Shown here: piece after piece, positions 46,721 to 58,131 of the stretch
Layout of the letters: every line of letters begins with the position of its first letter
Position numbering within the stretch: the stretch's first letter is position 1
NCBI RefSeq assembly: GCF_000203815.1
Contig: NW_004457708.1
Span: 124,001 to 188,000, forward strand
Direction of reading: 5' to 3'
DNA: 64,000 bases
Origin: Cavenderia fasciculata
Lineage: Eukaryota > Evosea > Eumycetozoa > Acytosteliales > Cavenderiaceae
Notes under the pieces: model-generated
Database searches by the model: none
Seen by the model: the letters and a program-made list of their open reading frames with translations, nothing else
What the model was told of the DNA's origin: nothing
Program-made: the position numbers and the translations under genes

Positions 46721-49700
46721 ATGTCAGAAACAAATAGTCCAATCATTACAACTCCTACTACTACTACTACTTCTACTACTAGAGTATATACACTTGGATT
46801 ACGTAGAGAAGATAAGAATCGATGGGAACGTCGTGCACCCTTGGCACCATCACACATTGAACAGTTAGTCAAGCGCGGCATTCGTTGCATTGTGCAACCA
46901 AGCACACTGCGAAACTATAGCAATGCCGCCTATGAAAAGGCCGGTGCCATCATCCAAGAGGATTTACGCGACTGTGACACAATCTGTGCCGTCAAGGAGG
47001 TGCCATCCGAGTACTTGTTTGAAGGCAAGACCTACTTGTTCTTTTCGCACACCATCAAGGCACAGCCATACAACATGCCCATGTTGGACGAGATCAACAA
47101 CAAAAAGATCCGTCTCATTGATTACGAGCGTATCACTGACAATCAAAACAAGCGTCTTGTTCGTTTTGGTGCCTTTGCCGGTTACGCTGGTATGATTGAC
47201 ATGTTGCACGCCCTTGGTGATCGTCTCTTGGCCAAGGGTTTCTCTACCCCATTCCTCCATGTCGGTTACTCCTATGTCTACAGCAAGTTGGAAAATGCCA
47301 TGGATGCCGTTCGTGCCATCGGTGAAGAAATCTCTCAAGTTGGTCTCCCCGATGATCTCCTCCCATTTACCTTTGCTTTCACTTCTGATGGTGCTGTTGC
47401 TCAAGGTGCTCTTTCCATTTTTAAATTACTTCCTCATAAAATGGTTACTCCTGATGAAATGGTTGATCTTGTTAAAAATAAAAGTTAAAAAAAAAAAAAA
47501 AAAAAAAAAAATGGAAAAAAAAAAAAGAAATAATAATATATTAACTTTTATATATTTTTTTATTTATTTTTTAGAGGGAGAAAGAGGAATTTTATATGGT
47601 ACAATTATAAAATCTGAACATATGGTAGAACCAATAGATTCATCAAAGAAATTTGATAAAGATGATTATTATAAAGATCCATCAAAATATAAACCAATCT
47701 TTTTTGAAAAGGTAAAAAAAAAACAACAAAACAAAAAAAAGAATCATTTTAACATAGTTTAAAATATTAATTAATTAATTTTTTTTTTTTAATTTTCTAC
47801 TAGTATGCACCATATATTTCATGTTTAATTAATTGTATGTATTGGGATGCAAAATTCCCAAGATTAATTACAATTAGACAAATGGAACAATTGGTTGAAA
47901 CTGGTAATTCACGTTTAATTGGTGTAGCTGATATTTCAGCAGATATTAATGGTTCATTGGAATTTTTAATGAAAACAACTTCAATTGATTCTCCATTATA
48001 TATTTATGATCCAAAAACTCAAGAAATTCATGATCCGTAAGAAAAAAATAATATATTTAAATATTTATATTTCCATTTTATTTATTTTTTTTATTCTATT
48101 TTTTAGTACAACTGATCAAAAATATATGTATAGAGAAGGAATATTATTTTTAGCAGTTGATAATTTACCAACAGAATTTCCAAAGGAAGCAACACAATGG
48201 TTTGGAGATCATTTATTACAATTTATGGAAGCAATTGTTAGATCCGATCCATTAAAGCCATATGACAAGATGAATGATATTCCAGATGAAATTAAACGTG
48301 CTACCATTACAGCTCATGGATCATTGACACCACCATTTGAATACATTAAAGAGTTGCGCAAGAAAAGAGAAGCAATGATTAAGCGAGTTTTAATTATTGG
48401 TGCTGGATTAATTTCACACCCAGTCATTTCCTATCTTGCTCGTAATCCAAGTCATGAAGTGGTTGTAGCAGATATTGATGCTGATCAAGTAAACAAGGCT
48501 GTTAAATTTGAACCAGATATTCAAACTATTGTGATTGATGTAAATGATCAATCAAAATTGGATAAACTAGTTTCAAAACAAAAAGTTGTCATTTCTCTTT
48601 TGCCAGATGACTTGACATTATTGGTTGCAAAAAGTTGTTTACGTACAAAAAAACATCTCATTACTACAAGTTATTTGACAAATGAAATGAAACAACTTCA
48701 TCAAGAAGCAAAAGATGCAAATTTAACATTTTTAAATGAAATGGGTTTGGATCCAGGAGTTGATCATTTGGAAGCATCGCGAGTCATCAATAGTGTGAAA
48801 AAGCAAGGTGGTAAAATTCGTTCATTTGTATCTTGGTGTGGTGGTTTACCAGCTCCAGAATCTTCCGACAATCCAATGGGTTACAAGTTTAGTTGGAGTC
48901 CAAGAGGTATGTTGGAAGCTGTCAAAATGCCTGCTGCCTACAAACAAGATGGACGTGACATTGTAGTCTCTGGTCAAGAAGTTTACAAACGTGTTCAAAA
49001 GGTAGACATCTTCCCTGCCCTTTCAATCGAAGGTGTACCAAATAGAAATTGTCTCTCACTTGGTCAATATTATGGTATTCAAGATAGTAAAACAATCTTT
49101 AGAGGTACTATTCGTTATAAAGGTTTTTGTCAAGTAATTGAAGCTGCCGTTGAAATTGGTCTATTGGATGAAACAGAAGTTGGTCTTTTAAAGGTTGGAC
49201 AAGAAAAGATTTCATGGAACAAGGCTCTTAGAGCCATTTTACCAGATCCATTATCATCGACAAGTGCAAACGATAAATTTTCAACACAAGAAATGTTCCG
49301 TCGTAAATTACGTACTCGTCGTGGTTACCCAAGTAAAGGTTATGATGATGAAAAGATTACCTACATCTTGTCGGTATTTGAATGGTTGGGAGTATTCTCG
49401 GAAACCATTGAAATTGCTCAAAAGGGTAGTTATTTTAATGCCTTTTCACAATTACTCAAAGGCAAATTGGAATTTTCACCATCTGAAAGAGATCTCATCA
49501 TTCTCCATCACATCTTTGGTATTGAATGGCCAGAAGGACGTCATGAAACTAAAACTTCTACCCTCGTCTATTATGGTACAAAAGATCTTTCTGCCATGGC
49601 CTATACCATTGGTTTACCAGCTGCTATTGCCGCCGAACTATTACTCGAAGGAAATATTAAAGAAACTGGTGTTGTCATTCCAATTACTGAAGAATTTTAT

Positions 49701-49781
49701 AAACCAATCTTAAAAGCTCTTCGTAATGAAGGTATGACTTTTATTCATCGTCAAGAATTTGATAAAGAAAAAGATTATTAA
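46721..49781 (+). CDS. aass: Bifunctional lysine-ketoglutarate reductase / saccharopine dehydrogenase
   Basis: Exons 46721-47483, 47575-47711, 47804-48036 and 48107-49781 (phases 1, 0, 2) give 935 residues. The N-terminal half (residues ~20-430) is the reductase domain of alanine-dehydrogenase type (LGLRREDKNRWERRAPLAP, RFGAFAGYAGMIDML). The C-terminal half starts with the dinucleotide motif VLIIGAGLISHPV at about residue 470 and has the saccharopine dehydrogenase features EMGLDPGVDHLEASRVI and SWCGGLPAPESSDNPMGYKF. The enzyme joins lysine to 2-oxoglutarate, then splits saccharopine to glutamate and aminoadipic semialdehyde, the first steps of lysine breakdown, normally in mitochondria. A poly-Thr stretch follows the start; I see no strong targeting peptide. 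All introns lie in the first half. Confidence 0.95.
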
Positions 49782-49838
49782 AAAAATAGAGTAGAGTAAT
49801 TTAAAATAATAAAGTAATAATTATATTATTATAATTTA

Positions 49839-50912
49839 TTATTTCTTTTCTTTACCAAATTTGTGAATTGAATTGATAAAATTATTAGCACTATCTGGAT
49901 TATGTTGAGGTTGCATACCATGACCAAGATTTGCAATATAACGTTGAATACCAAAACCTTGAATCATTTTTTCAACTTGTTCGTCAACTATTTCTTTTGG
50001 ACAATATAATACGGCAGGATCAAGATTACCTTGTAATGTCTTTTTATATTTTTCAGTGATGAGACGAGCTTGGGTTGGGTCAATGGTCCAATCGATACCG
50101 AGGACATCATAGACAGAATTGGCAGCCAATGATTCCAAAGCATGATTGGCACCCTTGGCAAACAGAATGAGTGGAATGTTTGGATGTTTGGCACGGACCT
50201 TTTCGGCAATCTCTAATAGATAGGGTTGAGCAAACTCGTAAAAGAGATGTGGTGATAATTCTCCGGCCCAAGAGTCAAATACTTGAATGGCTTGAGCACC
50301 AGCTTCAATTTGTCCAACGAGATAGTCTATGCAAACGTCGGTCAACATGCGCAAGAGTTTGTGTGATGCTTCCTTGTGATTGTATAACCAACCTTTGGCA
50401 GCATTCAAGTTGCCACCTGAAATACCTCCACCTTCGATACAGTATGCCATCAATGTCCATGGTGCACCAGTAAATCCAATCAATGGTACTCGTCCACCAA
50501 GTCTGTGACGTGTCAATGTAATAGCTTCAAATACGTATTTGAGTGAACTATGTACATCTACTGGATAGATGAGACGTGACATTTCTTCGGGAGTCTTGAG
50601 TGGCTGTGGAAAGTGTGGACCTTTACCTGGGATCATTTGTACCTCCAATCCCATTGCTTGTGGTACCACCAAAATGTCACTGAAAATGATCGATGCATCC
50701 AATCCTGGGTATCTATCAATTGGTTGTAATGTCACCTTGCATGCCAACTCTGGTGTCTTGCATACTCCAAAGAAATCTGTATCTGCTCTAACCTCTTTAA
50801 ACTCTGGTAAATATCTACCTGCTTGTCTCATTATCCATACCGGTACTCTTTCAACCAATTCTCCTTTACATGATCTAATAAATAAATCATTTGTTAATTT
50901 TGGGAATTCCAT
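49839..50912 (-). CDS. hemE: Uroporphyrinogen decarboxylase
   Basis: A single exon of 357 residues, full length for the family. Both signatures are present: PVWIMRQAGRYLPE near residue 25 with the two substrate-binding arginines, and GFTGAPWTLMAYCIEGG near residue 150; the catalytic Asp lies in FSDILVVPQAMG, and NLGHGMQP near the C-terminus holds the conserved His. It removes four acetate carboxyls from uroporphyrinogen III to give coproporphyrinogen III in haem synthesis, in the cytosol. Convergent with the LKR/SDH gene, 57 bases between stops, and divergent from the molybdopterin synthase gene, 212 bases between starts. Confidence 0.97.
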   Translation of the reverse strand: MEFPKLTNDLFIRSCKGELVERVPVWIMRQAGRYLPEFKEVRADTDFFGVCKTPELACKVTLQPIDRYPGLDASIIFSDILVVPQAMGLEVQMIPGKGPHFPQPLKTPEEMSRLIYPVDVHSSLKYVFEAITLTRHRLGGRVPLIGFTGAPWTLMAYCIEGGGISGGNLNAAKGWLYNHKEASHKLLRMLTDVCIDYLVGQIEAGAQAIQVFDSWAGELSPHLFYEFAQPYLLEIAEKVRAKHPNIPLILFAKGANHALESLAANSVYDVLGIDWTIDPTQARLITEKYKKTLQGNLDPAVLYCPKEIVDEQVEKMIQGFGIQRYIANLGHGMQPQHNPDSANNFINSIHKFGKEKK

Positions 50913-51124
50913 CTAAATATAAAAAAAAAGAATATTTATAAAAATAAATAATGATAATGATAATGAAAATGATAATGACGAATGCATCATATGATGATCA
51001 TTTAGAAAAAAAAAAACAAAAATTTTTAATTAAATTTTCGAAAAAGGACATTAGATACGTATTCACCCCTTTTTTGATCTTCATCATAATTACCTGTGCT
51101 AATAGTAGAATACAAACAAAAAAA

Positions 51125-51665
51125 ATGACGATTATAAATAAAATAATAGATAATGATAGAAATGTTTATATTGAAATAACAAATGAAAAGATAGATTTGA
51201 TGAAATATATAGATATGGTTGGTGATGAAAAAGCAGGAGCAATATCAACATTTATAGGTACAACACGTGATAACTTTAAAGGTAAACAAGTACTCTATTT
51301 AGAATATGAAGCTTATATACCAATGGCTTTAAAAGAAATTGAAAAAATTATAAATCATCTTTATCAAAATTTTAATATTCAAAATTGTTCAATTATTCAC
51401 AAGTATGAAAAAAAGAAGAAAAATATAAATCATTTAAATCATTTATTAATTTTTCCTTTTTCTATTTAGAATTGGTAAAGTAGAAATAAAAGAAACAAGT
51501 ATTTATATATTAGTATCATCACCACATAGATTAGATTCATTATTAGCAGTACAATATGCAATTGATACAATTAAAAGTACAGTACCAATTTGGAAAAAAG
51601 AATTTTATACAGATGGTTCAATTTGGAAAGAAAATTGTGAATCTTGTCATCATCATCACAAATAA
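51125..51665 (+). CDS. mocs2: Molybdopterin synthase catalytic (large) subunit, MoaE type
   Basis: Exons 51125-51402 and 51470-51665 (joined AA|A) give 157 residues. GDEKAGAISTFIGTTRDNFKG matches the MoaE GA-x-x-x-FxGxxR region; LEYEAYIPMALKEIEKII, IIHK-IGKVEIKETSIYI and VSSPHR follow in family order, and PIWKKE contains the conserved lysine of the active site. The subunit converts cyclic pyranopterin monophosphate to molybdopterin using sulphur from the MoaD-type small subunit. The frame is open upstream to 50951, but that part is low-complexity and hydrophobic and unlike MoaE, so I use the ATG at 51125. A His run (HHHHK) closes the protein. Confidence 0.93.
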
Positions 51666-51710
51666 AGATAAAATTGATCAATTTTATTTATTTATTTATT
51701 TCTTTTTTCC

Positions 51711-53165
51711 TTATCTTAATTTTATATTTAATTTATTTTCAATTTTTGAACGAATATTTGACATTTGAAGATCAATTTCTTCATTTGTTAGGTTTCTTTC
51801 CATTGAACGATAATTGATACGATAACATTGACTGGTTAGACCAGTTTTTGGATGTACAAAGGTATCGATTAATTGAACATCTTCGATGAGGTCGCCAGCT
51901 TCACCACGAAGAAATTCATAGAGATGATTCTCGTGGAATAAATCTTTTTGTTGTGGTAACCAAAATGTAATATCTTTAAAACATGATGGGAATTTACTGT
52001 AGGGTTGGAAACGAGTTTTTGAAATGTCAATGTTTGTAATTTCCTCTGGTTTCTTGTCTACTCCTTTGAATTGACGATGAAAACGATCATCTTCAGTCCA
52101 AAACAAACGAATGTCTGGAATGTCAAAGAGAATCATAGCCAAACGTTCCAATCCAATACCAAATGCCCATGCATATTCATCAGATCGACCAGCTGCGTTT
52201 AGAATACCTGGGTGTACAACTCCACATCCCAATACTTCCAACCATCTTCCTTGGAATAAGATTTCCATCTCCCAACTTGGTGCCGTAAATGGAAAGTAGG
52301 CATCAATCCAACGTACCTCTAAATTTGTTCCAATTACTGATCTAATCATCGATTCCAATGTTGATTTTAAATGTTTTTCAACAAATTGAATATTTGAATC
52401 CATTGCATATTGACCATCATTATAATAATCATTATTTGGATTAAATTTAAATGGAGTCTCTGATGAATTTGGTAATGTAAAGGTTTGAACACCTTCCATT
52501 TGATGAAATACTGGATAATGAACAGAATCGATAGTATCTCTTCTATAAACATCACCTGTCACCAAAAAGGCAGTATCCTTTGGATTCTTTTTGAGTAACA
52601 ATTCCATTTGATGTGCACTTGTATGTGTACGTAATAGAGTATTCTCGTCAAAATAATAAGTATCATTTGGACTACGACCAATATGATCATTTGGAAATAA
52701 TAAATCATCAAAGTTTTGTTTACTTGTTACTTTGGAATCAAAGTTGTCATAAAAGTTGAATCTTGTTATAGTCTTTCCATCTGCTTCAACAATCTCTTTG
52801 AAATGATAATGTATCTTTTTCTTGATAACTGATAATGGATGATCTATTCTATTATGTAATGATCTACCTCTTTTCTCTAATATACTTGTTGGTATATTTC
52901 CTTCTTTTGGTATAATTTTTGTATAATCAATTATAGGAGTAGGAGTTGAAGAGTATAAACGACGATAAATTGAAAAAGATGAAGAAGAAGAAGAAGAAGA
53001 TAAAGTAGAAGGGGTGAATGATGATGATGATGATGATGATGGTTGTGACTGCGAGTTGACTAGATTTAATGTTGATAGAGATCTATAGATTAGATTACTA
53101 CTACGGATCAATGATGATGTCGTAGTAGTAGTGGTAGATGATTTAAATATGGATGATAATATCAT
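51711..53165 (-). CDS. FARS2: Mitochondrial phenylalanyl-tRNA synthetase
   Basis: One exon of 484 residues. A Ser/Thr/Arg-rich leader of about 75 residues with few acidic residues fits mitochondrial import. The catalytic core has the class II motifs: LLRTHTSAHQMELL, motif 2 in FLVTGDVYRRDTIDSVHYPV with HQMEG, EILFQGRWLEVLGCGVVHPG, and motif 3 in WAFGIGLERLAMILFDIPD. The C-terminal ~90 residues are the FDX-ACB domain that binds the tRNA (FPSCFKDITFWLP). It charges mitochondrial tRNA-Phe as a monomer, unlike the cytosolic tetramer. Convergent with the molybdopterin synthase gene, 45 bases apart. Confidence 0.96.
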   Translation of the reverse strand: MILSSIFKSSTTTTTTSSLIRSSNLIYRSLSTLNLVNSQSQPSSSSSSSFTPSTLSSSSSSSSFSIYRRLYSSTPTPIIDYTKIIPKEGNIPTSILEKRGRSLHNRIDHPLSVIKKKIHYHFKEIVEADGKTITRFNFYDNFDSKVTSKQNFDDLLFPNDHIGRSPNDTYYFDENTLLRTHTSAHQMELLLKKNPKDTAFLVTGDVYRRDTIDSVHYPVFHQMEGVQTFTLPNSSETPFKFNPNNDYYNDGQYAMDSNIQFVEKHLKSTLESMIRSVIGTNLEVRWIDAYFPFTAPSWEMEILFQGRWLEVLGCGVVHPGILNAAGRSDEYAWAFGIGLERLAMILFDIPDIRLFWTEDDRFHRQFKGVDKKPEEITNIDISKTRFQPYSKFPSCFKDITFWLPQQKDLFHENHLYEFLRGEAGDLIEDVQLIDTFVHPKTGLTSQCYRINYRSMERNLTNEEIDLQMSNIRSKIENKLNIKLR

Positions 53166-54569
53166 CGTTTACTCTTCTATGTGTATCGAGTATCGTAAAG
53201 AGAGAGGGAGAGAGAGAACAATGACATCAGATTGCTGAATCTGCTCATTCGTCACCCCCAAATTCATGAATGGATTTTTTTTAATATTTTTTACTTCAAA
53301 GAGTGTAGTGAAATTGGATTCACGGATGATCATTCATGATGTAAAGATTAATCTTATTCAATCATGTACCTTTTTAGTTCATAAACAAGAAAAGAACAGA
53401 ACAACAAGAGTGTAGTGGTAAATATATTAATATATTAATATTTTAAAAAGAGAGTACCTTTACTGATTGTAGAGGGGTAGAGATACAAACACAAAAAAAT
53501 GTAATACATTACAACTATCGTTGGTGGTTATGGTTATGGTTTGTTTGTTTGTGGATAACACTTAGAAGAAGAAGAAGAAGAAGAAGAAGAAGAAGAAACA
53601 CTGTGCAATGATCATCAATTAATCAATCAATCAATGTCAAATCAAATCAATCAAATCAGTCCAAATCTATTGACCATCCACTTCTTTTTTTTTTTCCTCA
53701 CCCTTGACCTTACCCTTTCCTTCTCTATCGTATCGACCTTTTAGAAAAAAAAAAAAAAAACCACACGTACAACTATAAAAGAAAATGATTGAGCGTATGG
53801 ATCCCACCCTCTGATCAAATCAACACTTCTTTTGTGTTTGTGTTCCATGTGTGTGTGATCACTAGCGTCAAAGTTTGTCTAGTACCTAGTAGTAGTTGGA
53901 GGAGGTTATTTTAATTTACACCAAAAGGAGTGTGGGGTGGTTAGAGGGATGGAATATGTGATGTATAATCATCATCACACTTGACTAGTCTACCATTCCT
54001 TTCCATTCCACCATTCTCTCTTTTTACATACTTTTTACTACACAAAAAGGTAGAGATATAGAGAGAGACTACTACTTATTTTATTTATTTATTTATTTAT
54101 TTAATCTATTTTTTTTTTTAAAAAATGTATGTATATCAATGACCAATTTATTGACCCCCCCTCCTAATTGGTGGATTAATCCAATTCTATACTTGGCTAT
54201 AGTTTATCTTCCTTAAATCATCAAATTAATTTACATGTAAATTAAATTCATCATCATCATCTTTACTTATGGTCATAAACTACCCTCCCATTTAAACTTT
54301 TTTTTTTTTTTTATATGACTATTGCTTCCATCATCACACAATATCCTATTTCAATCAATTCAAATCTATTTGAACAACAACGTTTTTTAATCGTTGTATT
54401 CATGGTTGATCAATTTTTTTTTTCCCTTATTTATTTGAAATCCTTACCACCCATCAACCACCTTTACCTTACCTAATTACTACTACTTATTTTCATTTAA
54501 TCAATCTTATTTTCTTATTATTATTATTTTTTTTTTATATTTAGATTTATCTTTTTATTTTTGAAAAAA
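53166..54569. promoter_or_regulatory. Long divergent intergenic region with microsatellites
   Basis: Lies between the divergent FARS2 and ankyrin-protein genes. Holds (AGA)n at about 53562-53597, AT-rich tracts, repeated T-runs (54108-54118, 54298-54312, 54413-54423) and no frame I can support. T-runs before the ankyrin gene resemble dictyostelid promoters. Confidence 0.5.
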
Positions 54570-57293
54570 ATGGAAATTCAACTTTATAGAAATGTATTTA
54601 AAAATGTAATATTAAAAAGACAAATATCATACCATGTACATTGTAATCATTCAAAGTTTAGTTGTGGCATAAGACAAGACAATGAATTTGATCCAAATCA
54701 ATTGGTTCGATTAAATCGTTACGATTTAATCAATTCAAAATTTATGTATATTATATTTCCTGCAACTTTAATTGAAAAACGTAAATCCAACTCTTCCAAT
54801 TCAAGTTCCAATTCTTCTTCTTCTAGTACTATTTCATTTTTTGAAGAAGAAGGAAATATGGCAAATAATAATTTTTATTATCATTGGTCAGTTTCAACAT
54901 TGATTCATTTAATGGACCATGAATATAGAAAATTTATTTCACCTTTATCACATTCACCACATTCACAACATTCCCATCAATCCTCCTCCTCATCTTCATC
55001 TTCATCTACTTCATCACCCTATTTTTCACCAATAGCAATATCACCAAGAATATCACCTTCATCCTCTTCCCCTGTATTATCAATGATGGACCCATCCATT
55101 TCATCCGATGTATCATCAACTTGTTGTATGTCTCCAAGTTTTCAATCCTTCCACAATAATCATACACCCGTCTCTACCAATATTAAAGAATCAATAATAT
55201 TGAGACTTTTAAATTTATTTGAACAAGATACAACGAGACCATATTTTGAAAGATGTGTACATTTTACATCTACCGTACTCATACATGCCATTCGATTAGA
55301 ATGGAAACAAGTCATCATTGATATAGTCCGTACCAATCCACAATCTGTAACTGATAAATGTTGGAAATCTGCCTTTGAATATGGAGTTCGAGACCTCTCT
55401 ATTTTGGATACACTTGCTCAAGGAAAATACTTTTATTTCGAGGCCATTTCATCACTTGTTCAACTACCAAACATTGCCGCCAAAAAAGGTCGACTCGATC
55501 TATTAACTTGGTTACATCAAAACAAATTCAAACTTGGTCGTGCTACCGCCGATTATGCCGCCGAGGCTGGTCATTTGGACTGTCTCGTTTTTCTACTGGA
55601 AACTGCCAACTCTGAATACAACAGAGCCTACGACTTGGCAGTTCAAAATAATCACATTCAAATCATCTTTTACCTTGAACATTCTTACAATGCTCTACCT
55701 ACTCATTCAACTATTCAAAATGCTTGTAATAATAATAATATAAATCTTATTCAAAATTTATTATCAAAATTACAATTAATTCAATCAAATCAAACTATTA
55801 ATAATCAACAAAATAATCAACAACAACTACAAAAAAAAGGAATAACATTTAAAGGATTAATTAAAAAAACCTTTAAATCTTCTTCTTCATCTTCTTCTTC
55901 AACTTTAAAACCAAATAGAATCTCTCTAGTAGAAGGAGATTTTAGATGGGTAGAAATAGCAACACAAAAAGGACATTATCAATTACTTCAGTATTTATTA
56001 AATAATGGTAATGGAATTCCATTATTTGAAATGAATAGTTCAATACCACTTGGAAGTTTATGGAATCATGCTGCAAGTGTTGGTGATTTGGAGAGCATGT
56101 CGGTATTGAAACCATTCCTTGCTCAACAAGATTATAAATCTCAAAACCCAAGAGCAATGTATTTGGCTGCTAGCAATGGTCATGATAAATGTTTAATATT
56201 TGCAAATGAATCAAATTTGGAATCCAACAACGATCAATCATATATCATTTCAACATTTGAAAAATCTTTAGAATCTTTAAATATTGATTGTATCAAATAT
56301 TTATTAAATCAATTTTCTAGAGAAACTATTTCAATGATTGATATTTCAGTCATGGTTGATTGTAAAGATTCAAAAAAGATTTTAGAAATTCTTAGATTAT
56401 TATCACAATTTCTATCAGACGAACAAATGAAAAAGATTCCCATTTCAATCATAGTTGGATCATTAGAAATTTTCAAATACATCGAAGTTTACTATCCACA
56501 ATTATTAATTGATAGTACAGAGTTTTTAGATTTGGCTGCCATGTCTAATCGATTAGATGTATTGGAATATATCATTTATCAAAACAAACGTCATAATTGG
56601 AGATGTACAACCAATGCACTCATCGTAGCAGCCAAACGTGGTTATATTGGTGTTGTAAAGTGTCTCTTTACTCTGTTATCGGAACATGAATTCTCTAGAA
56701 AACTTAAAAAGACTTGTTTGTTGGGTGCAATTGGAAATGGCCACGAAAAGACAACCAAATTTTTGTTGGATCATTTTGGTATGGGATTGGATATTTGTGA
56801 TGTTTGTGAATTAATCAAACATTGCTGCAAAACCTATCAAACCAATTTACTCGATATTCTGACACATCATCTTTGGAAATATGTTGGTTGTGGAGTTGAT
56901 GGAATGCGTTTAGAATGGGATGAAGAGTTGGGAGGTCAATTTTGTCGTCATTTCCCAACACTTCTCTACATGTTGGATCACTTTCAATCGGTCAGCGTAT
57001 TTGAAAGATACTTTTTAGATTTTATCCGTAGTGGCAGTGATATGGAAGTTGATGTATTTGCTTTGGTCTATGAACGAATGGAAATCACTCTACCAAGTCG
57101 AAACGGTCTCCAAATCCTAGCCGAAGCCGTCAGTTTTAATCGTTCCGAACTACTTGTCTATCTCTTGAAAAAGGTTAACCTCCCTCTTACCGATCATTTT
57201 AAATCCTACATTCATTCAATCCTTGATAAAAATCAAAAAGATACAAATAGTAGTAAAATACTTGAAAATTTTATAAAATTAAATAATCTCTAA
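54570..57293 (+). CDS. Ankyrin-repeat protein of the dictyostelid expanded family
   Basis: One exon of 907 residues from the ATG at 54570. The opening MEIQLYRNVFKNVILKRQI is typical of many dictyostelid ankyrin proteins. Low-complexity Ser/His stretches (residues ~70-190) are followed by ankyrin-type helix pairs, e.g. NIAAKKGRLDLLTWLHQNK, DYAAEAGHLDCLVFLLETA and LVAAKRGYIGVVKCLFTLL, spread to the C-terminus with a second low-complexity insert (residues ~400-450). No kinase or other catalytic domain is visible. Such proteins act as binding scaffolds; the partner is unknown. Upstream in-frame codons to 54561 lack ATG and are ignored. Confidence 0.88.
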   Translation: MEIQLYRNVFKNVILKRQISYHVHCNHSKFSCGIRQDNEFDPNQLVRLNRYDLINSKFMYIIFPATLIEKRKSNSSNSSSNSSSSSTISFFEEEGNMANNNFYYHWSVSTLIHLMDHEYRKFISPLSHSPHSQHSHQSSSSSSSSSTSSPYFSPIAISPRISPSSSSPVLSMMDPSISSDVSSTCCMSPSFQSFHNNHTPVSTNIKESIILRLLNLFEQDTTRPYFERCVHFTSTVLIHAIRLEWKQVIIDIVRTNPQSVTDKCWKSAFEYGVRDLSILDTLAQGKYFYFEAISSLVQLPNIAAKKGRLDLLTWLHQNKFKLGRATADYAAEAGHLDCLVFLLETANSEYNRAYDLAVQNNHIQIIFYLEHSYNALPTHSTIQNACNNNNINLIQNLLSKLQLIQSNQTINNQQNNQQQLQKKGITFKGLIKKTFKSSSSSSSSTLKPNRISLVEGDFRWVEIATQKGHYQLLQYLLNNGNGIPLFEMNSSIPLGSLWNHAASVGDLESMSVLKPFLAQQDYKSQNPRAMYLAASNGHDKCLIFANESNLESNNDQSYIISTFEKSLESLNIDCIKYLLNQFSRETISMIDISVMVDCKDSKKILEILRLLSQFLSDEQMKKIPISIIVGSLEIFKYIEVYYPQLLIDSTEFLDLAAMSNRLDVLEYIIYQNKRHNWRCTTNALIVAAKRGYIGVVKCLFTLLSEHEFSRKLKKTCLLGAIGNGHEKTTKFLLDHFGMGLDICDVCELIKHCCKTYQTNLLDILTHHLWKYVGCGVDGMRLEWDEELGGQFCRHFPTLLYMLDHFQSVSVFERYFLDFIRSGSDMEVDVFALVYERMEITLPSRNGLQILAEAVSFNRSELLVYLLKKVNLPLTDHFKSYIHSILDKNQKDTNSSKILENFIKLNNL

Positions 57294-57372
57294 AAACAAA
57301 AAAAAAGAAATAGAAATAAAATTAATAATTTAGAAATTAGAAAATAGATAGAAAATATATACCTTTTTTTTA

Positions 57373-57752
57373 TTATTGTTGTGGACTTGGTGGTAATACT
57401 TCTTTTGTATTCTTTGGACTATATATAGTAAAAAAAAAAAAGATTAATTGTACTACTCTTTGTCTCATTCTCTCTCTTTTTCATACTTTTGAAATAAAGC
57501 AACATAATAACGAATAGGATAATTAAGCATACAATTTCTTAAAGAAGTAAAAGCTTGAGCACACTTTTCTCTATGATCAGTTTCCTTTTGAAAACAAACA
57601 AATGCATCTATGATCAATTCTCCACATGGTCCTTTACCCATTGATCTAATGCATGGTGGACATGATGCTTCATCTGCTTTTGATGGATATGGTGCTGTAT
57701 CAACTGCTTTAACCCATCTTGTTATATCTTTTTGTGATTTAAATTGTTCCAT
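57373..57752 (-). CDS. Mia40/CHCHD4-like twin CX9C protein with CPPC motif
   Basis: Exon 1 57487-57752 and exon 2 57373-57418, intron GTATGA..ATATAG of 68 bases, give 103 residues ending NTKEVLPPSPQQ; reading through instead would stop 7 codons after the donor. C-GELIIDAFV-C and C-AQAFTSLRN-C form the twin CX9C helices, and GPCGE and NYP match CHCHD4. The family's redox site is C-P-C eight residues before GPC; here the same place reads CPPC (codons TGT CCA CCA TGC). Mia40 oxidises small Cys proteins on import into the mitochondrial intermembrane space, with Erv1. Small size and lack of a presequence fit animal-type CHCHD4. An alternative is a non-catalytic CHCH protein of the same fold. Confidence 0.82.
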
Positions 57753-58131
57753 TTCGACTAGTATTATGTGTATTAAATGATCATCATTTAATATTCAACT
57801 TTGTGATCATATGAGAGTGACGAAAAAAATAAAAAAAATAAATTAAATTAAAAAACGTTCAACACCCCCACACATCATGATTGTGGTTTTGAACTTCTAA
57901 AAAAGGAAATCAGTAATAGAATTTAAAATATAAAAGATAAACAAAGGTTTTATAAATCTGAAATCATCAAAAGTACTTTATAGTCATAGATCTATTATTT
58001 GTTTTTTTTTAATTTTTTTTAAATTTAAAAAAAATTTGGCGCCAACTTAACACTGAAACTATTCTATACTTGTTCATTTCTATTCTATTATTTGTGTTTC
58101 TTTTTTTATTTAGAGAGAGAAAGAGGAATCA
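57753..58131. promoter_or_regulatory. Divergent promoter, Mia40-like / POLE2
   Basis: AT-rich with T- and A-runs; GGCGCC near 58038 is the only GC-rich palindrome. No gene. Confidence 0.35.

Noticed and set aside
50951-51124. Upstream extension of the molybdopterin synthase subunit
   Set aside because: Low-complexity Met/Ile and Lys sequence unlike the family; the ATG at 51125 gives the usual length.
57465-57486. Unspliced stop for the Mia40-like gene (ending YEKERE)
   Set aside because: A GTATGA donor and ATATAG acceptor with matching phase give a more natural C-terminus; the unspliced end is just the start of the intron.
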